From positions 1 through 40,466 of the forward strand of contig CBFHOS010000016.1 of assembly GCA_965657645.1 (NCBI GenBank): a stretch of 40,466 nucleotides of DNA, written 5' to 3'. Made by a program: the position numbers and the translations under genes. The number at the start of each line of letters is the position of its first letter. Position 1 is the first letter of the stretch. Shown here one piece after another: positions 8,091 to 16,229 of this stretch. This DNA is from CBFHOS01 sp965657645. GTDB taxonomy: Bacteria > Pseudomonadota > Alphaproteobacteria > Puniceispirillales > Puniceispirillaceae. The notes under the pieces were generated by a model. That model saw only the letters and a list, made by a program, of their open reading frames with translations, had not been told where the DNA came from and made no database searches.

Positions 8091-9062
8091 ATGTCTGAAA
8101 AACCCACTATATTTGTTACCCGCCGGTGGCCTGCACTGGCTGAAGAGGCGCTTGCCCAATTTTTTACCCCGACTTTTAACGATGGTGACAAGCCGCTTAG
8201 CAAGGATGAATTGAGTGCCGGATTTGCGGCCCATGATATCGCCGCGCCGACTGTATCTGACAAGATTGATGCAGATATCATCGCGGCGGGGGCGGCGGGT
8301 AAATGCCGGTTGATTGCGAATTATGGCGTTGGTGTTAATCACATCGATCTTGCCGCCGCGGCCAAGCTTGGCCTTGCCGTAACAAACACACCCGGCGTTT
8401 TGACTGATGCAACGGCTGATCTCACCCTGACTTTGATGCTGATGCTTAGCCGCCGTGCCGGTGAGGGCGAGCGCGAATTACGGGCAGGTGAATGGGCCGG
8501 ATGGCGCCCCACACATTTAATTGGCGGTGATATGACTGGCAAAAAGCTAGGTATCATCGGCATGGGCCGCATTGGCAAGGCGGTGGCGCGGCGGGCGCAT
8601 TATGGCTTTGGCATGGAGGTGTTTTTCTATAACCGGTCGCCAGTTACCGATTGTGATGACATGGGGGCAACCCAGCTCGATACTGTCGCCGCGCTTTGTG
8701 CCGCCAGTGATTTTGTGAGCCTACATTGTGCCGCGACTGCTGATACGTTCGAAATTCTAGACGAGACTGCGTTGGCGGCGATGCGGCCCGGCGCCTATGT
8801 GGTCAATACCGCACGTGGTGATGTGCTGAATGAGGCGGCATTGGTCGCGGCACTTCAGTCTGGTGTGATAGCGGGGGCCGGTCTTGATGTGTATCAGGGC
8901 GAACCCGCGATTAATCCGGCGTTATTGGCCGCGCCCAATACTGTGCTTTTGCCGCATCTTGGCTCGGCAACACTGGCCACGCGTAATGCGATGGGGATGA
9001 AGGTGGTTGCCAATGCGCGGGCCTTTGTTGATGGCACTGAACTTCCTGATCTTGTGGGATGA
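8091..9062 (+). CDS. D-2-hydroxyacid dehydrogenase, glyoxylate/hydroxypyruvate reductase type
   Basis: A 323-residue NAD(P)-dependent dehydrogenase. It has GMGRIG of the Rossmann site near 157, then the catalytic triad: Arg242 in NTARGD, Glu271 in the YQGEP region and His289 in LLPHLGSAT. The YGVGVNHIDL and TNTPGVLTDATADL segments match the GyaR group, which reduces glyoxylate or hydroxypyruvate. I chose ATG 8091, preceded by AGGGG at 8078-8082, over an upstream ATG at 8064. The stop overlaps the glycerate kinase start, giving a coupled pair. Confidence 0.92.
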   Translation: MSEKPTIFVTRRWPALAEEALAQFFTPTFNDGDKPLSKDELSAGFAAHDIAAPTVSDKIDADIIAAGAAGKCRLIANYGVGVNHIDLAAAAKLGLAVTNTPGVLTDATADLTLTLMLMLSRRAGEGERELRAGEWAGWRPTHLIGGDMTGKKLGIIGMGRIGKAVARRAHYGFGMEVFFYNRSPVTDCDDMGATQLDTVAALCAASDFVSLHCAATADTFEILDETALAAMRPGAYVVNTARGDVLNEAALVAALQSGVIAGAGLDVYQGEPAINPALLAAPNTVLLPHLGSATLATRNAMGMKVVANARAFVDGTELPDLVG

Positions 9063-10339
9063 TGATGAGCGCGGCGTTAAATCAAAAATCAATTTTGCGA
9101 TCGGCCTTTGATGCGGCACTAACCGCGGGGCATCCGGGGCGCATAACCCGTGCGGCGATGCAGAAATTGCGGCTCCAGCCAACAGCGATAATAGCCATTG
9201 GCAAGGCCGCCGCCAGCATGGCGCAGGCGGCGCGTGACGCGGGTTTGACGGCGCCCGGTATCATGGTGACAAATGATGAGAGCTTTGCCCCGATTGCCGG
9301 TATGGATTGCTTTGCCAGTGCCCACCCAGTCCCAGATCAGCGCGGGGTGGATGCGGCAAACGCCATTGGTGCGTTGGTTGACCGGCTGGGCGGGGATGAT
9401 CATCTGTTACTGCTAATCTCTGGTGGTGGCTCGGCATTGGTACCGGCCTTGCCAGAGGGCATTAGCCTTGCCGATAAACAGCAATTGAACGAAGCCTTGC
9501 TGGGTAGCGGCCTTGATATCCATGAGATGAATATCGTTCGCCGGTTGTTTTCCGCGCTAAAGGGCGGACGGTTGGCGCGGCGGGCCTATCCGGCTGGGGT
9601 CACGTCATTCTTACTATCCGATGTGCCGGGTGATCGCCTCGAGTCAATCGCCAGCGGACCGGCTGTTGCTGACCCTACCGATTTCGACGCGGCATGTGCG
9701 CTCATTCGCCAGCATAAACTAGATGAATTGCCGTTCGTGCCGCCTTATCTTGCCGCGCTAGAGGTCGATCCCACGCGCCGCCCTGTTGCTATCGGTGATC
9801 CGGTGATGGACAATGTCACTAGCGAGATTCTAGCCAGCAACCAGCTTTGTCAGGATGCGGCGAATGATTATATGACGGCGTCTGGCGAATTTGCGAATGG
9901 TCAGGGGCGTTTTGATTTGCCGCCATTGGTTGGTGATGTGCGTGATTGTGCATTGGCGCTGGCTGATGCGGTATGCGCGGCCTCTCCGGTTGGATATGGC
10001 GTCACTGGCGGTGAAACCACAGTCCAATTGGGTGATGGCGGTGTTGGCCTTGGTGGTCGCTCACAGGAATTGGCGCTGATATTTGCCGCGATCATGCATG
10101 GGCGCGGCGATGCGCCGGCGGGGTGGACGATACTTGCTGGCGGGACAGATGGGCGTGACGGTCCCACCGATGCCGCCGGTGCCATCATTGGTGCTAGTGA
10201 TGATTGGGACGGCCGGGCGGCGATGGCGGCATTGGATGGGCATGACGTCTACCCGTTGCTTTCCCGTCAAAACCAGTTGCTCGAAGTAGAACCCACAGGT
10301 ACAAATTTAGCAGACATCGTAATTATAAGCGTAAATTGA
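9059..10339 (+). CDS. glycerate 2-kinase (GckA/TtuD, DUF4147-MOFRL)
   Basis: A 426-residue protein with an N-terminal DUF4147 domain (AIIAIGKAAASMAQAA, SAHPVPDQR, LISGGGSALVP, NIVRRLFSALKGGRLA) and a C-terminal MOFRL domain (GVTGGETTVQL, GGTDGRDGPTDAAGA). These enzymes, once annotated as hydroxypyruvate reductase TtuD, phosphorylate D-glycerate to 2-phosphoglycerate. Three consecutive in-frame ATGs (9059, 9062, 9065) follow GGGA at 9056-9059; the last has the best spacing. Its coupling to the dehydrogenase supports a glyoxylate or hydroxypyruvate to glycerate to glycolysis route. Confidence 0.92.
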   Translation: MMMSAALNQKSILRSAFDAALTAGHPGRITRAAMQKLRLQPTAIIAIGKAAASMAQAARDAGLTAPGIMVTNDESFAPIAGMDCFASAHPVPDQRGVDAANAIGALVDRLGGDDHLLLLISGGGSALVPALPEGISLADKQQLNEALLGSGLDIHEMNIVRRLFSALKGGRLARRAYPAGVTSFLLSDVPGDRLESIASGPAVADPTDFDAACALIRQHKLDELPFVPPYLAALEVDPTRRPVAIGDPVMDNVTSEILASNQLCQDAANDYMTASGEFANGQGRFDLPPLVGDVRDCALALADAVCAASPVGYGVTGGETTVQLGDGGVGLGGRSQELALIFAAIMHGRGDAPAGWTILAGGTDGRDGPTDAAGAIIGASDDWDGRAAMAALDGHDVYPLLSRQNQLLEVEPTGTNLADIVIISVN

Positions 10340-10403
10340 CCCGGTTGAGCCCAACTGAACGTCACGTTAGATAAAATGGCAAGACCAAGTTAGGAAGAGT
10401 GTG

Positions 10404-11831
10404 ATGGAAAATCGTGATCTAGAAAAATGGGGTCAAATTGCTGCCAAATGGTCGGCTGAATATCTAGACTCGCTGGAAGGTCGGCCCGTTCGTCCGTCTA
10501 CAAAGCCGGGTGAAGTTGCCGCCAGCCTGCCGATGCACCCGCCGGTTGACGGCGAGCCGATTGAAGATGTCTTTCGTGATTTTGAAGATCTGGTCGTGCC
10601 GCATGTTACCAATTGGCAGCATCCACGTTTTTTCGCCTATTTCCCCTCGAATAGTAGCCCGCCCTCTATCCTTGCTGAATGGCTGACCGCAACGATGGGC
10701 GCGCAATGTATGTTGTGGCAAACATCGCCTGCGGGAACCGAAATGGAAGTTCGGGTGATGGATTGGATGCGGCAAATGCTTGGCCTTAGTGATGGCTGGC
10801 ATGGGGTTATCCAAGGCGGGGCGTCGCTGGCGACTTTGTCGGCGATATTGACCGCGCGGGAAAAGGCGCTGGAATGGGCGGGCAAGGAACAAGGGTTGTT
10901 TGGCCAGCAGGTTCTGCGCGTTTATGCCTCTGCTGAGGGGCATTCTTCGATTGAAAAGGCTGTGTTTCTATCGGGTATCGGCCGCGATAATCTGGTGAAA
11001 ATTGCCACCGATGATGATGGGGCGATGCGCCCTGATGCCTTGCAAGCGGCCATTGATGCCGACCGTGCGGCGGGTTATTTGCCATGTGCCCTTGTTGGGG
11101 TAATTGGCGCAACCGGCGTTGGGGTTAGCGATAATCTAGAGGCCATCCTGCCAATTGCCGAGGCCGAAGGGCTGTTCTCGCATATTGATGCGGCATGGGC
11201 TGGCTCGGCTTTGATCTGTCCGGAATTTAGGGCGCATGCGGCTGGCATTGACCGCGCCGATTCAATCGTTTTCAATCCGCATAAATGGCTCATGACCAAT
11301 TTTGATTGCTCGGCCCATTTTGTAAAATCAGTCGATGATTTCAAACGCACTATGGGCATCCAGCCTGCTTATCTGATTACCCAGGATGCCGATGACGTGA
11401 CCGACTATTCGCAATGGACAATAGAGCTTGGGCGCCGGTTCAGGGCCCTCAAACTATGGTTCGTTATCCGTTGCTATGGCATTGCTGGATTGCAAAAGAT
11501 CATCCGCAATCATGTGGAATGGACGCATGATTTGGCTGATCGCTTGGCGGCGCTTGATGGCTTTGAGATCACTAGTCCGGTTCGTTTCGCCCTGTTTAGC
11601 TTCCGGCTTCACCCACAAGGAATGGAGCCTGGCCCAGAGCTGGACGCCTTGAATGCGCGCCTTGTCGATGCGGTAAATAATGATGGCACGCTGTATCTCA
11701 CCCAAACCATGTATAAGGGTGAATATGTGATCAGGGTGTCGATCGGAACGACAATGACGCGGGCCGAGGATATTGATATCAGCTTTAATAAGATCGTCGA
11801 GCTTGCCAAACCTATTCTCGCCAATAGCTAA
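10404..11831 (+). CDS. PLP-dependent group II decarboxylase (aromatic amino acid decarboxylase-like)
   Basis: A 475-residue fold-type I PLP enzyme of the DDC family. It shows the HPRFFAYFPSNSSPPSILAE substrate-domain block, an active-site His near 180 (SAEGHSS), Asp near 262 (HIDAAWAG) and the Schiff-base Lys near 294 in FNPHKWLMTNFDCSA. The likely reaction is decarboxylation of an aromatic L-amino acid to an amine, but substrate cannot be read from sequence. A GTG at 10401 and an ATG at 10404 are adjacent; the AGGA at 10392-10395 fits the ATG better. It appears monocistronic, with a candidate terminator behind it. Confidence 0.9.
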   Translation: MENRDLEKWGQIAAKWSAEYLDSLEGRPVRPSTKPGEVAASLPMHPPVDGEPIEDVFRDFEDLVVPHVTNWQHPRFFAYFPSNSSPPSILAEWLTATMGAQCMLWQTSPAGTEMEVRVMDWMRQMLGLSDGWHGVIQGGASLATLSAILTAREKALEWAGKEQGLFGQQVLRVYASAEGHSSIEKAVFLSGIGRDNLVKIATDDDGAMRPDALQAAIDADRAAGYLPCALVGVIGATGVGVSDNLEAILPIAEAEGLFSHIDAAWAGSALICPEFRAHAAGIDRADSIVFNPHKWLMTNFDCSAHFVKSVDDFKRTMGIQPAYLITQDADDVTDYSQWTIELGRRFRALKLWFVIRCYGIAGLQKIIRNHVEWTHDLADRLAALDGFEITSPVRFALFSFRLHPQGMEPGPELDALNARLVDAVNNDGTLYLTQTMYKGEYVIRVSIGTTMTRAEDIDISFNKIVELAKPILANS

Positions 11832-11846
11832 GCAAATCCTGCCTTA

Positions 11847-11882
11847 GCTATCCTTTAAGGTGGTATGTGGCATAGCCTTTTG
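11847..11882 (+). terminator. candidate terminator after the PLP decarboxylase
   Basis: GCTATCC at 11847-11853 can pair with GGCATAGC at 11869-11876 with one bulged C, followed by CTTTTGG. It sits 16 bp after the stop codon. The loop is long and the T-run short, so the call is moderate. Confidence 0.4.
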
Positions 11883-11983
11883 GTTATTTGTGGTTCGCGC
11901 AATATAATTACAAACTGGTCTTTTTCGTGGTTTTGTAATAATGTTGCGTCAACGCTACTATTTTGGTGAGAGGTTGAATTGCT

Positions 11984-13429
11984 GTGACAAATGAACCGAC
12001 AGACCCACGGGACGCCACCACGAGCGATAGCGGTGCGGCGGCTGACCATACAGACCGCCGTGACGAGTCCGGTGACCGTCTTTCAGCGCTCTATGGTCTA
12101 ACACCAAAAGTCGAGACAGCCATTAATGCGGCTATCTCAAATAAGCTAGAGAGCCGCGCGCGGGCGTTGATGGGGCCATTGCACCCGGCTGACCAAGCTG
12201 ACTTGCTAGAGAGATTGTCACCCGACCGTGCGGCTAGTCTGGTAAAGATGCTGGGCGATGATCTGGACGCGGCGGCGCTATCCTATCTAGACGAGACCAC
12301 CCGCGATGAAATTGTTGATGTGATGGGGGTGGCGGCACTGGCGCGGCAATTGCCGGATTTGTCTACCGATGACGCGATCAACATTGTCGAGGAATTGGAA
12401 CAGGACGAAATTGACGACGTTCTTGCGGCGCTTCCGGTCGAGGACCGTTTGTTGGTCGAGGAAGGTCTGTCATTTCCAGAGGATTCCGCTGGCCGGATGA
12501 TGCAGCGTGAGATTGTTACTGTGCCCTCTTTTTGGACGGTTGGCCAGACGATCGATTTCCTGCGCGGCTCCCAGCTCGATGCAGATGAATTTTACCTGAT
12601 ATTTGTGGTTGATCCGGCGCGTAATCCGGTTGGTGAAATTCGCCTATCCAGATTGTTATGCACGGCCCGTCCGAAACGCGTCTCAGAAATTATGGATAGT
12701 GACTTTCGCAAGATCCCGTTTGATATGGACCAAGAGGAAGTGGCGATCCTGTTCCGACGCTATGGCATGGTTAGCGCAGGGGTGGTCAATGAGAATGGCC
12801 GCCTGATCGGGATGATCACGATCGATGATATCATCGATGTTATCGACGAAGAAGCGGAAGAGGATTTCATGGCGCTGGCCGGTGTTGGTGAGGCGAATGT
12901 GCGCTCGTCACTACTCGAAACCCTGCAAGGCCGTACCTCATGGCTGGTGATTAATTTGCTAACGGCGATATTGGCCTCGGCGGTCATTGGCGTGTTTGAC
13001 GCCACCATTGAACAGTTGGTTGCGCTTGCCGTGCTCATGCCGATTGTTGCTTCTATGGGCGGTAATGCCGGGACCCAGACGGTTACTGTGGCGGTGCGTG
13101 CCCTGGCGCTTCGCCAACTAGAAAAGGCGGCGGCCTTTGCCTTTGTGCGGCGTGAATTGCTCGTTGCGGTTATCAATGGCGGGGTTTTTGCGGTCCTTGC
13201 TGGAGGCATGGCGTGGCTATGGTTTGGTGATCAGGATATTGCGATTGTCATGGCGGCGGCGATGTTTGCCAATATGGTTGTCGCTGGTCTTGGTGGGACG
13301 CTGGTGCCGCTAGGTCTGGTACGGGCGGGCGTTGATCCGGCAATTGCCTCTAGCGTGTTTATTACGACGATTACCGATGTTGTTGGATTTTTTGTTTTTC
13401 TTGGGCTAGCCGCACTTTATTTAATCTAA
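11984..13429 (+). CDS. mgtE: magnesium transporter MgtE
   Basis: A 481-residue Mg2+ channel. The order is an acidic cytoplasmic N domain (about 40-165, with LLERLSPDRAASLVKML and IVEELEQDEIDDVL), a CBS pair (about 170-290, ending in GMITIDDIIDVIDEEAEEDFMALAG), then five membrane segments with the pore signature PIVASMGGNAGTQTVTVAVRAL. The first 40 residues form an acidic polar leader. The start is GTG 11984, with GAGAGG somewhat far upstream. The acidic N and CBS domains are known to gate the pore in response to cytoplasmic Mg2+. Confidence 0.95.
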   Translation: MTNEPTDPRDATTSDSGAAADHTDRRDESGDRLSALYGLTPKVETAINAAISNKLESRARALMGPLHPADQADLLERLSPDRAASLVKMLGDDLDAAALSYLDETTRDEIVDVMGVAALARQLPDLSTDDAINIVEELEQDEIDDVLAALPVEDRLLVEEGLSFPEDSAGRMMQREIVTVPSFWTVGQTIDFLRGSQLDADEFYLIFVVDPARNPVGEIRLSRLLCTARPKRVSEIMDSDFRKIPFDMDQEEVAILFRRYGMVSAGVVNENGRLIGMITIDDIIDVIDEEAEEDFMALAGVGEANVRSSLLETLQGRTSWLVINLLTAILASAVIGVFDATIEQLVALAVLMPIVASMGGNAGTQTVTVAVRALALRQLEKAAAFAFVRRELLVAVINGGVFAVLAGGMAWLWFGDQDIAIVMAAAMFANMVVAGLGGTLVPLGLVRAGVDPAIASSVFITTITDVVGFFVFLGLAALYLI

Positions 13430-13470
13430 CCCGCACTTTCTTTAATTTATCCTGTGTTTTCTTAATCTAT
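13410..13470 (+). repeat. threefold imperfect 20-bp tandem repeat at the mgtE stop
   Basis: Three successive units begin at about 13410, 13431 and 13451. They are CCGCACTTTATTTAATCTAA, CCGCACTTTCTTTAATTTAT and the more diverged CCTGTGTTTTCTTAATCTAT. The first unit includes the last mgtE codons and its stop, and the third runs into a TATAAT at 13468 before DUF1489. Confidence 0.6.
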
Positions 13471-13518
13471 AATGTCGCACCACCTGTTTTTTGCTTCGCG
13501 CGTCGTTATACTGACCGC

Positions 13519-13938
13519 ATGACGGTTCATCTAAAGAAATTATCTGTTGGCACGCCCTCACTGGCGGCGCTTCGTGAATGGCAGGACAACCGCGTCGCGC
13601 TCGGCGGGGAATTGATCCACGTCACCCGTAATACCCCGCGCCGGGCCGAGGAAGTATTGAATGGCGGGTCTATTTACTGGGTGATTAAAGGGGTGATGGT
13701 GGCGCGCCAACCGATCGCCGAATTGCGCCCTATGCAACGTCAAGACGGCAAGCCAGCTTGCGGTATTGTCCTTGCCCCCGGGATTGTTGCGGTTGAGCCA
13801 ACGCGTATGCGGATTTTTCAGGGATGGCGGTATCTAGAGGCAAAGGACGCGCCGGTTGATATTTTGAATGAGGCCGAACCGGGCGAGGCGATGCCCCCTG
13901 AAATGGCCGCGGAATTGCGGGAATTAGGATTGCTCTAG
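13519..13938 (+). CDS. DUF1489 family protein
   Basis: A 139-residue alphaproteobacterial conserved protein. The diagnostic stretch is ITRN-like HVTRNTPRRAEEVLNGGS then IYWVIKGVMVARQPI, and the LKKLSVGTPSLAALREWQ N-terminus also matches my memory of DUF1489. No enzymatic motif or membrane segment is evident, and the function is unknown. It converges on the nuclease gene with a 13-bp gap. Confidence 0.88.
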   Translation: MTVHLKKLSVGTPSLAALREWQDNRVALGGELIHVTRNTPRRAEEVLNGGSIYWVIKGVMVARQPIAELRPMQRQDGKPACGIVLAPGIVAVEPTRMRIFQGWRYLEAKDAPVDILNEAEPGEAMPPEMAAELRELGLL

Positions 13939-13951
13939 CGGGCTTTATCGC

Positions 13952-14458
13952 CTAATTCGCGCGGCGCCAATCCCAAGGTGGCATAAATTCACCTTTCCAC
14001 ATCCCGGAACCGGCGGCCTTTGCGCTTTCTTCAAGCGGTACATAATCTTTGGAATATTGGCGGTAGGATAACGCCATGCCGCGTTCGACCAAGGTTGCGC
14101 CAAGATCGATATCTCCGGCAAAACATTGCATCACCAAACGGCCATAGCGATCAGTGTCACGAAGGTGGCATTTCAATGTGGGGTTGGCCTTTACAATCTC
14201 GGCAATCAAATCACGGGCGGCCTCACCGCACCGCCACAATGCACCAGAGGCATCACGGCAGGTTTGCTTCATTTCCGGCGCATCAATGCCAAATAGACGG
14301 ATTTTTAGCGGCCCACTGCGCAGGGAGTCACCGTCGCTGACCTTGGTTACAACAACATCCCCGCTAATATCAAAGGTGTTGGCATGGCTAGTGCCGGTAA
14401 TGGCAAAGGACAGCAGGACAACCAGACCAGCGCCGCAGATCCGTTTCATCGATGCCAT
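13952..14458 (-). CDS. secreted thermonuclease (SNase) family protein
   Basis: A staphylococcal-nuclease-like OB-fold protein of about 168 residues. A signal peptide (MKRICGAGLVVLLSFAITG then SHA) suggests export. Catalytic and calcium-site equivalents are visible: DGDSL, IRLFGIDAPE (Arg, Asp and Glu) and the second arginine in DRYGRL. The start is ambiguous: in-frame ATGs at 14539, 14500, 14458 and 14449, with no clear ribosome site. The 14458 or 14449 start puts the signal peptide at the N-terminus. Likely role: periplasmic or extracellular nucleic-acid hydrolysis. Confidence 0.88.
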   Translation of the reverse strand: MASMKRICGAGLVVLLSFAITGTSHANTFDISGDVVVTKVSDGDSLRSGPLKIRLFGIDAPEMKQTCRDASGALWRCGEAARDLIAEIVKANPTLKCHLRDTDRYGRLVMQCFAGDIDLGATLVERGMALSYRQYSKDYVPLEESAKAAGSGMWKGEFMPPWDWRRAN

Positions 14459-14632
14459 CAGATGACGCCAAAATAGGACTTTCGTCGGGGACGTAAGCAT
14501 GCGGGCAGAAATGCCAATCTGGGAAATGAAACGATCCATTAGCTAAGCATAATGTAGTGTTGCGGTTATGGCACTATTTTATCGCGGTTAAGAATCCGCC
14601 GCATCCTGCTTTAGGGTGATGTTTTAGGATAG

Positions 14633-15925
14633 CTAATTGACGTAAGGATTGTCCTTGAACGGATCGTCCGCATCGCTTGCTTCTTCTTCTGATTCCACCC
14701 ATTCGGCCTCTGGGTTCAAGGTTGCGGCAATCGCACCTGATACTTCAGGAATAGCAACAAACGGCCCCTGCGCGGCGGCTGGGACAGAGGCACGGCGGGT
14801 CATCCGCACGAGGACAATGGTTATGATCGCAATTTGGGTGGCGGCGACCATTGGGAAAAAGCTATCAACGCCCAGATATTCAATTGAAAAGGCGGCGATT
14901 GGTGATCCCAAAATTGCCCCAGCCCCGTTCACCATGACCAGACCAGAGGCCACAGCCACCATTTGGCTCGGTGTTAGAAAGTCGTTCGCATGGGCAATGA
15001 ACAAGGAATACATCGGAAACAACACGCCGCCGAACAAGAACATACAGAGCAACAATATTAGGAATTGATCACTGGCGAGCGTTGAGGCTATGCCGATGAT
15101 GACCGCACCAAAGGTGGCAACGATTAGAATGATAAAGCGCCGGTCAAAACGGTCGGACAGGCGGCCCACCGGATATTGCAACAGCATCGCCCCTAGCACT
15201 GGCGCGGTCATAAAATAACCGACTTCGGTATTATCCATGCCGATTGAGCGGCCATAAACCGCGCCCATGCCGAACACCATCGCCACCGCAATGCCGTTGA
15301 CCACTAGGCCGATAACCGCCAGCGGCGAAATCTGGATCAAACGGCGCAGGCTAATCCGCTCTGGTGCCTCGAATTCCGGGGCCTTGCCAGCGGTGATTAG
15401 AATAGGCACAACGGCGATAGATACCATTACCGATGCCAGCAGAAACAGACCGACGCCGGTTTGGGTGCCAAACGAAATCATCATTTGGCCGATGCCCATG
15501 CCAGCCATCGTCACAATCATATAGAGTGAGAGCATCTGGCCTCTGGTTTCGTTGGTCGCCTTGTCGTTCAGCCAGCTCTCGCAAACAATGTACATACCGG
15601 CAAAGCTAAAGCCGGTGACAATCCGCATGACCGCCCATAAATAAGGATCAACATAGGCCGCATGCAATAATACAGCCGAGGATGCAAGCGCTGACATCGC
15701 GCCAAAAATCCGCACGTGACCAACATTGCGGAGCAAGATCGGGACGCCAATAGATCCAAGAAAGATACCGAGGTAATAACCCGCCATGACAAGACCAGTC
15801 GCGACGTTGTTAAAGCCAGCTTCGCTCGCACGGGTGCCGAGCAAAACCACCTGCAGGCCGTTGCCAGCCATAATCAGCAACAGGCCAAAAAACAAAGTCC
15901 AAGATGCGGCGACCGATCTTAACAT
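14633..15925 (-). CDS. MFS transporter (YcaD-like)
   Basis: A 430-residue major facilitator with about 12 hydrophobic segments. The first half contains GYYLGIFLGSIGVPILLRNVGHVR, the loop 2-3 signature region, and ESWLNDKATNETRGQ, a segment I associate with YcaD-like MFS proteins. The C-terminus is a soluble acidic tail (ESEEEASDADDPFKDNP). GGAAGG lies upstream of the ATG at 15925. The substrate cannot be inferred. It lies downstream of glnE on the same strand, 304 bp away, so it probably has its own promoter. Confidence 0.88.
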   Translation of the reverse strand: MLRSVAASWTLFFGLLLIMAGNGLQVVLLGTRASEAGFNNVATGLVMAGYYLGIFLGSIGVPILLRNVGHVRIFGAMSALASSAVLLHAAYVDPYLWAVMRIVTGFSFAGMYIVCESWLNDKATNETRGQMLSLYMIVTMAGMGIGQMMISFGTQTGVGLFLLASVMVSIAVVPILITAGKAPEFEAPERISLRRLIQISPLAVIGLVVNGIAVAMVFGMGAVYGRSIGMDNTEVGYFMTAPVLGAMLLQYPVGRLSDRFDRRFIILIVATFGAVIIGIASTLASDQFLILLLCMFLFGGVLFPMYSLFIAHANDFLTPSQMVAVASGLVMVNGAGAILGSPIAAFSIEYLGVDSFFPMVAATQIAIITIVLVRMTRRASVPAAAQGPFVAIPEVSGAIAATLNPEAEWVESEEEASDADDPFKDNPYVN

Positions 15926-16229
15926 TTCGGACCTTCCACTTCACTAGCAAAGCACATAACCGCTGGGTAAATACCCTGACAGCGCCGATATAAAATTGAC
16001 AGAAAAGAACACTCAAAATTGCGGTGAGACAAACAGCGTATCCTGATTGCTTCGTAAGGCCTGTATGGCTTTGCAGTCTGTTCAATTTTCAACAAAATTC
16101 AGTCGTTTTATTTACAATTGTCGTTTTGATGCCGATTTTTTCGGGATTTTTACAGAATATAAGCAGCTGATATCTATTCCGGTTGTGTTAGGGATGCGCT
16201 TGGGCCCGTGGGGCCAATATGTTTGACCT
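15926..16229. other. 304-bp gap between glnE and the MFS gene
   Basis: Both flanking genes are on the minus strand. I see no ORF with a ribosome site. TTGGGCCCGTGGGGCCAA at 16200-16217 is an imperfect hairpin close behind glnE, without a T-run on the relevant strand. The middle part is AT-rich and is the likely place for the MFS promoter. Confidence 0.5.

Noticed and set aside
10464..10943. A 159-residue minus-strand ORF
   Set aside because: It is antisense to the intact PLP decarboxylase and has shadow-like composition.
11832..11983. Possible magnesium-sensing leader before mgtE
   Set aside because: No recognisable M-box core elements; only a candidate terminator of the upstream gene is visible.
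12760..13209. A 149-residue minus-strand ORF
   Set aside because: It is Ser/Thr/Ala-rich and antisense to the mgtE membrane domain.
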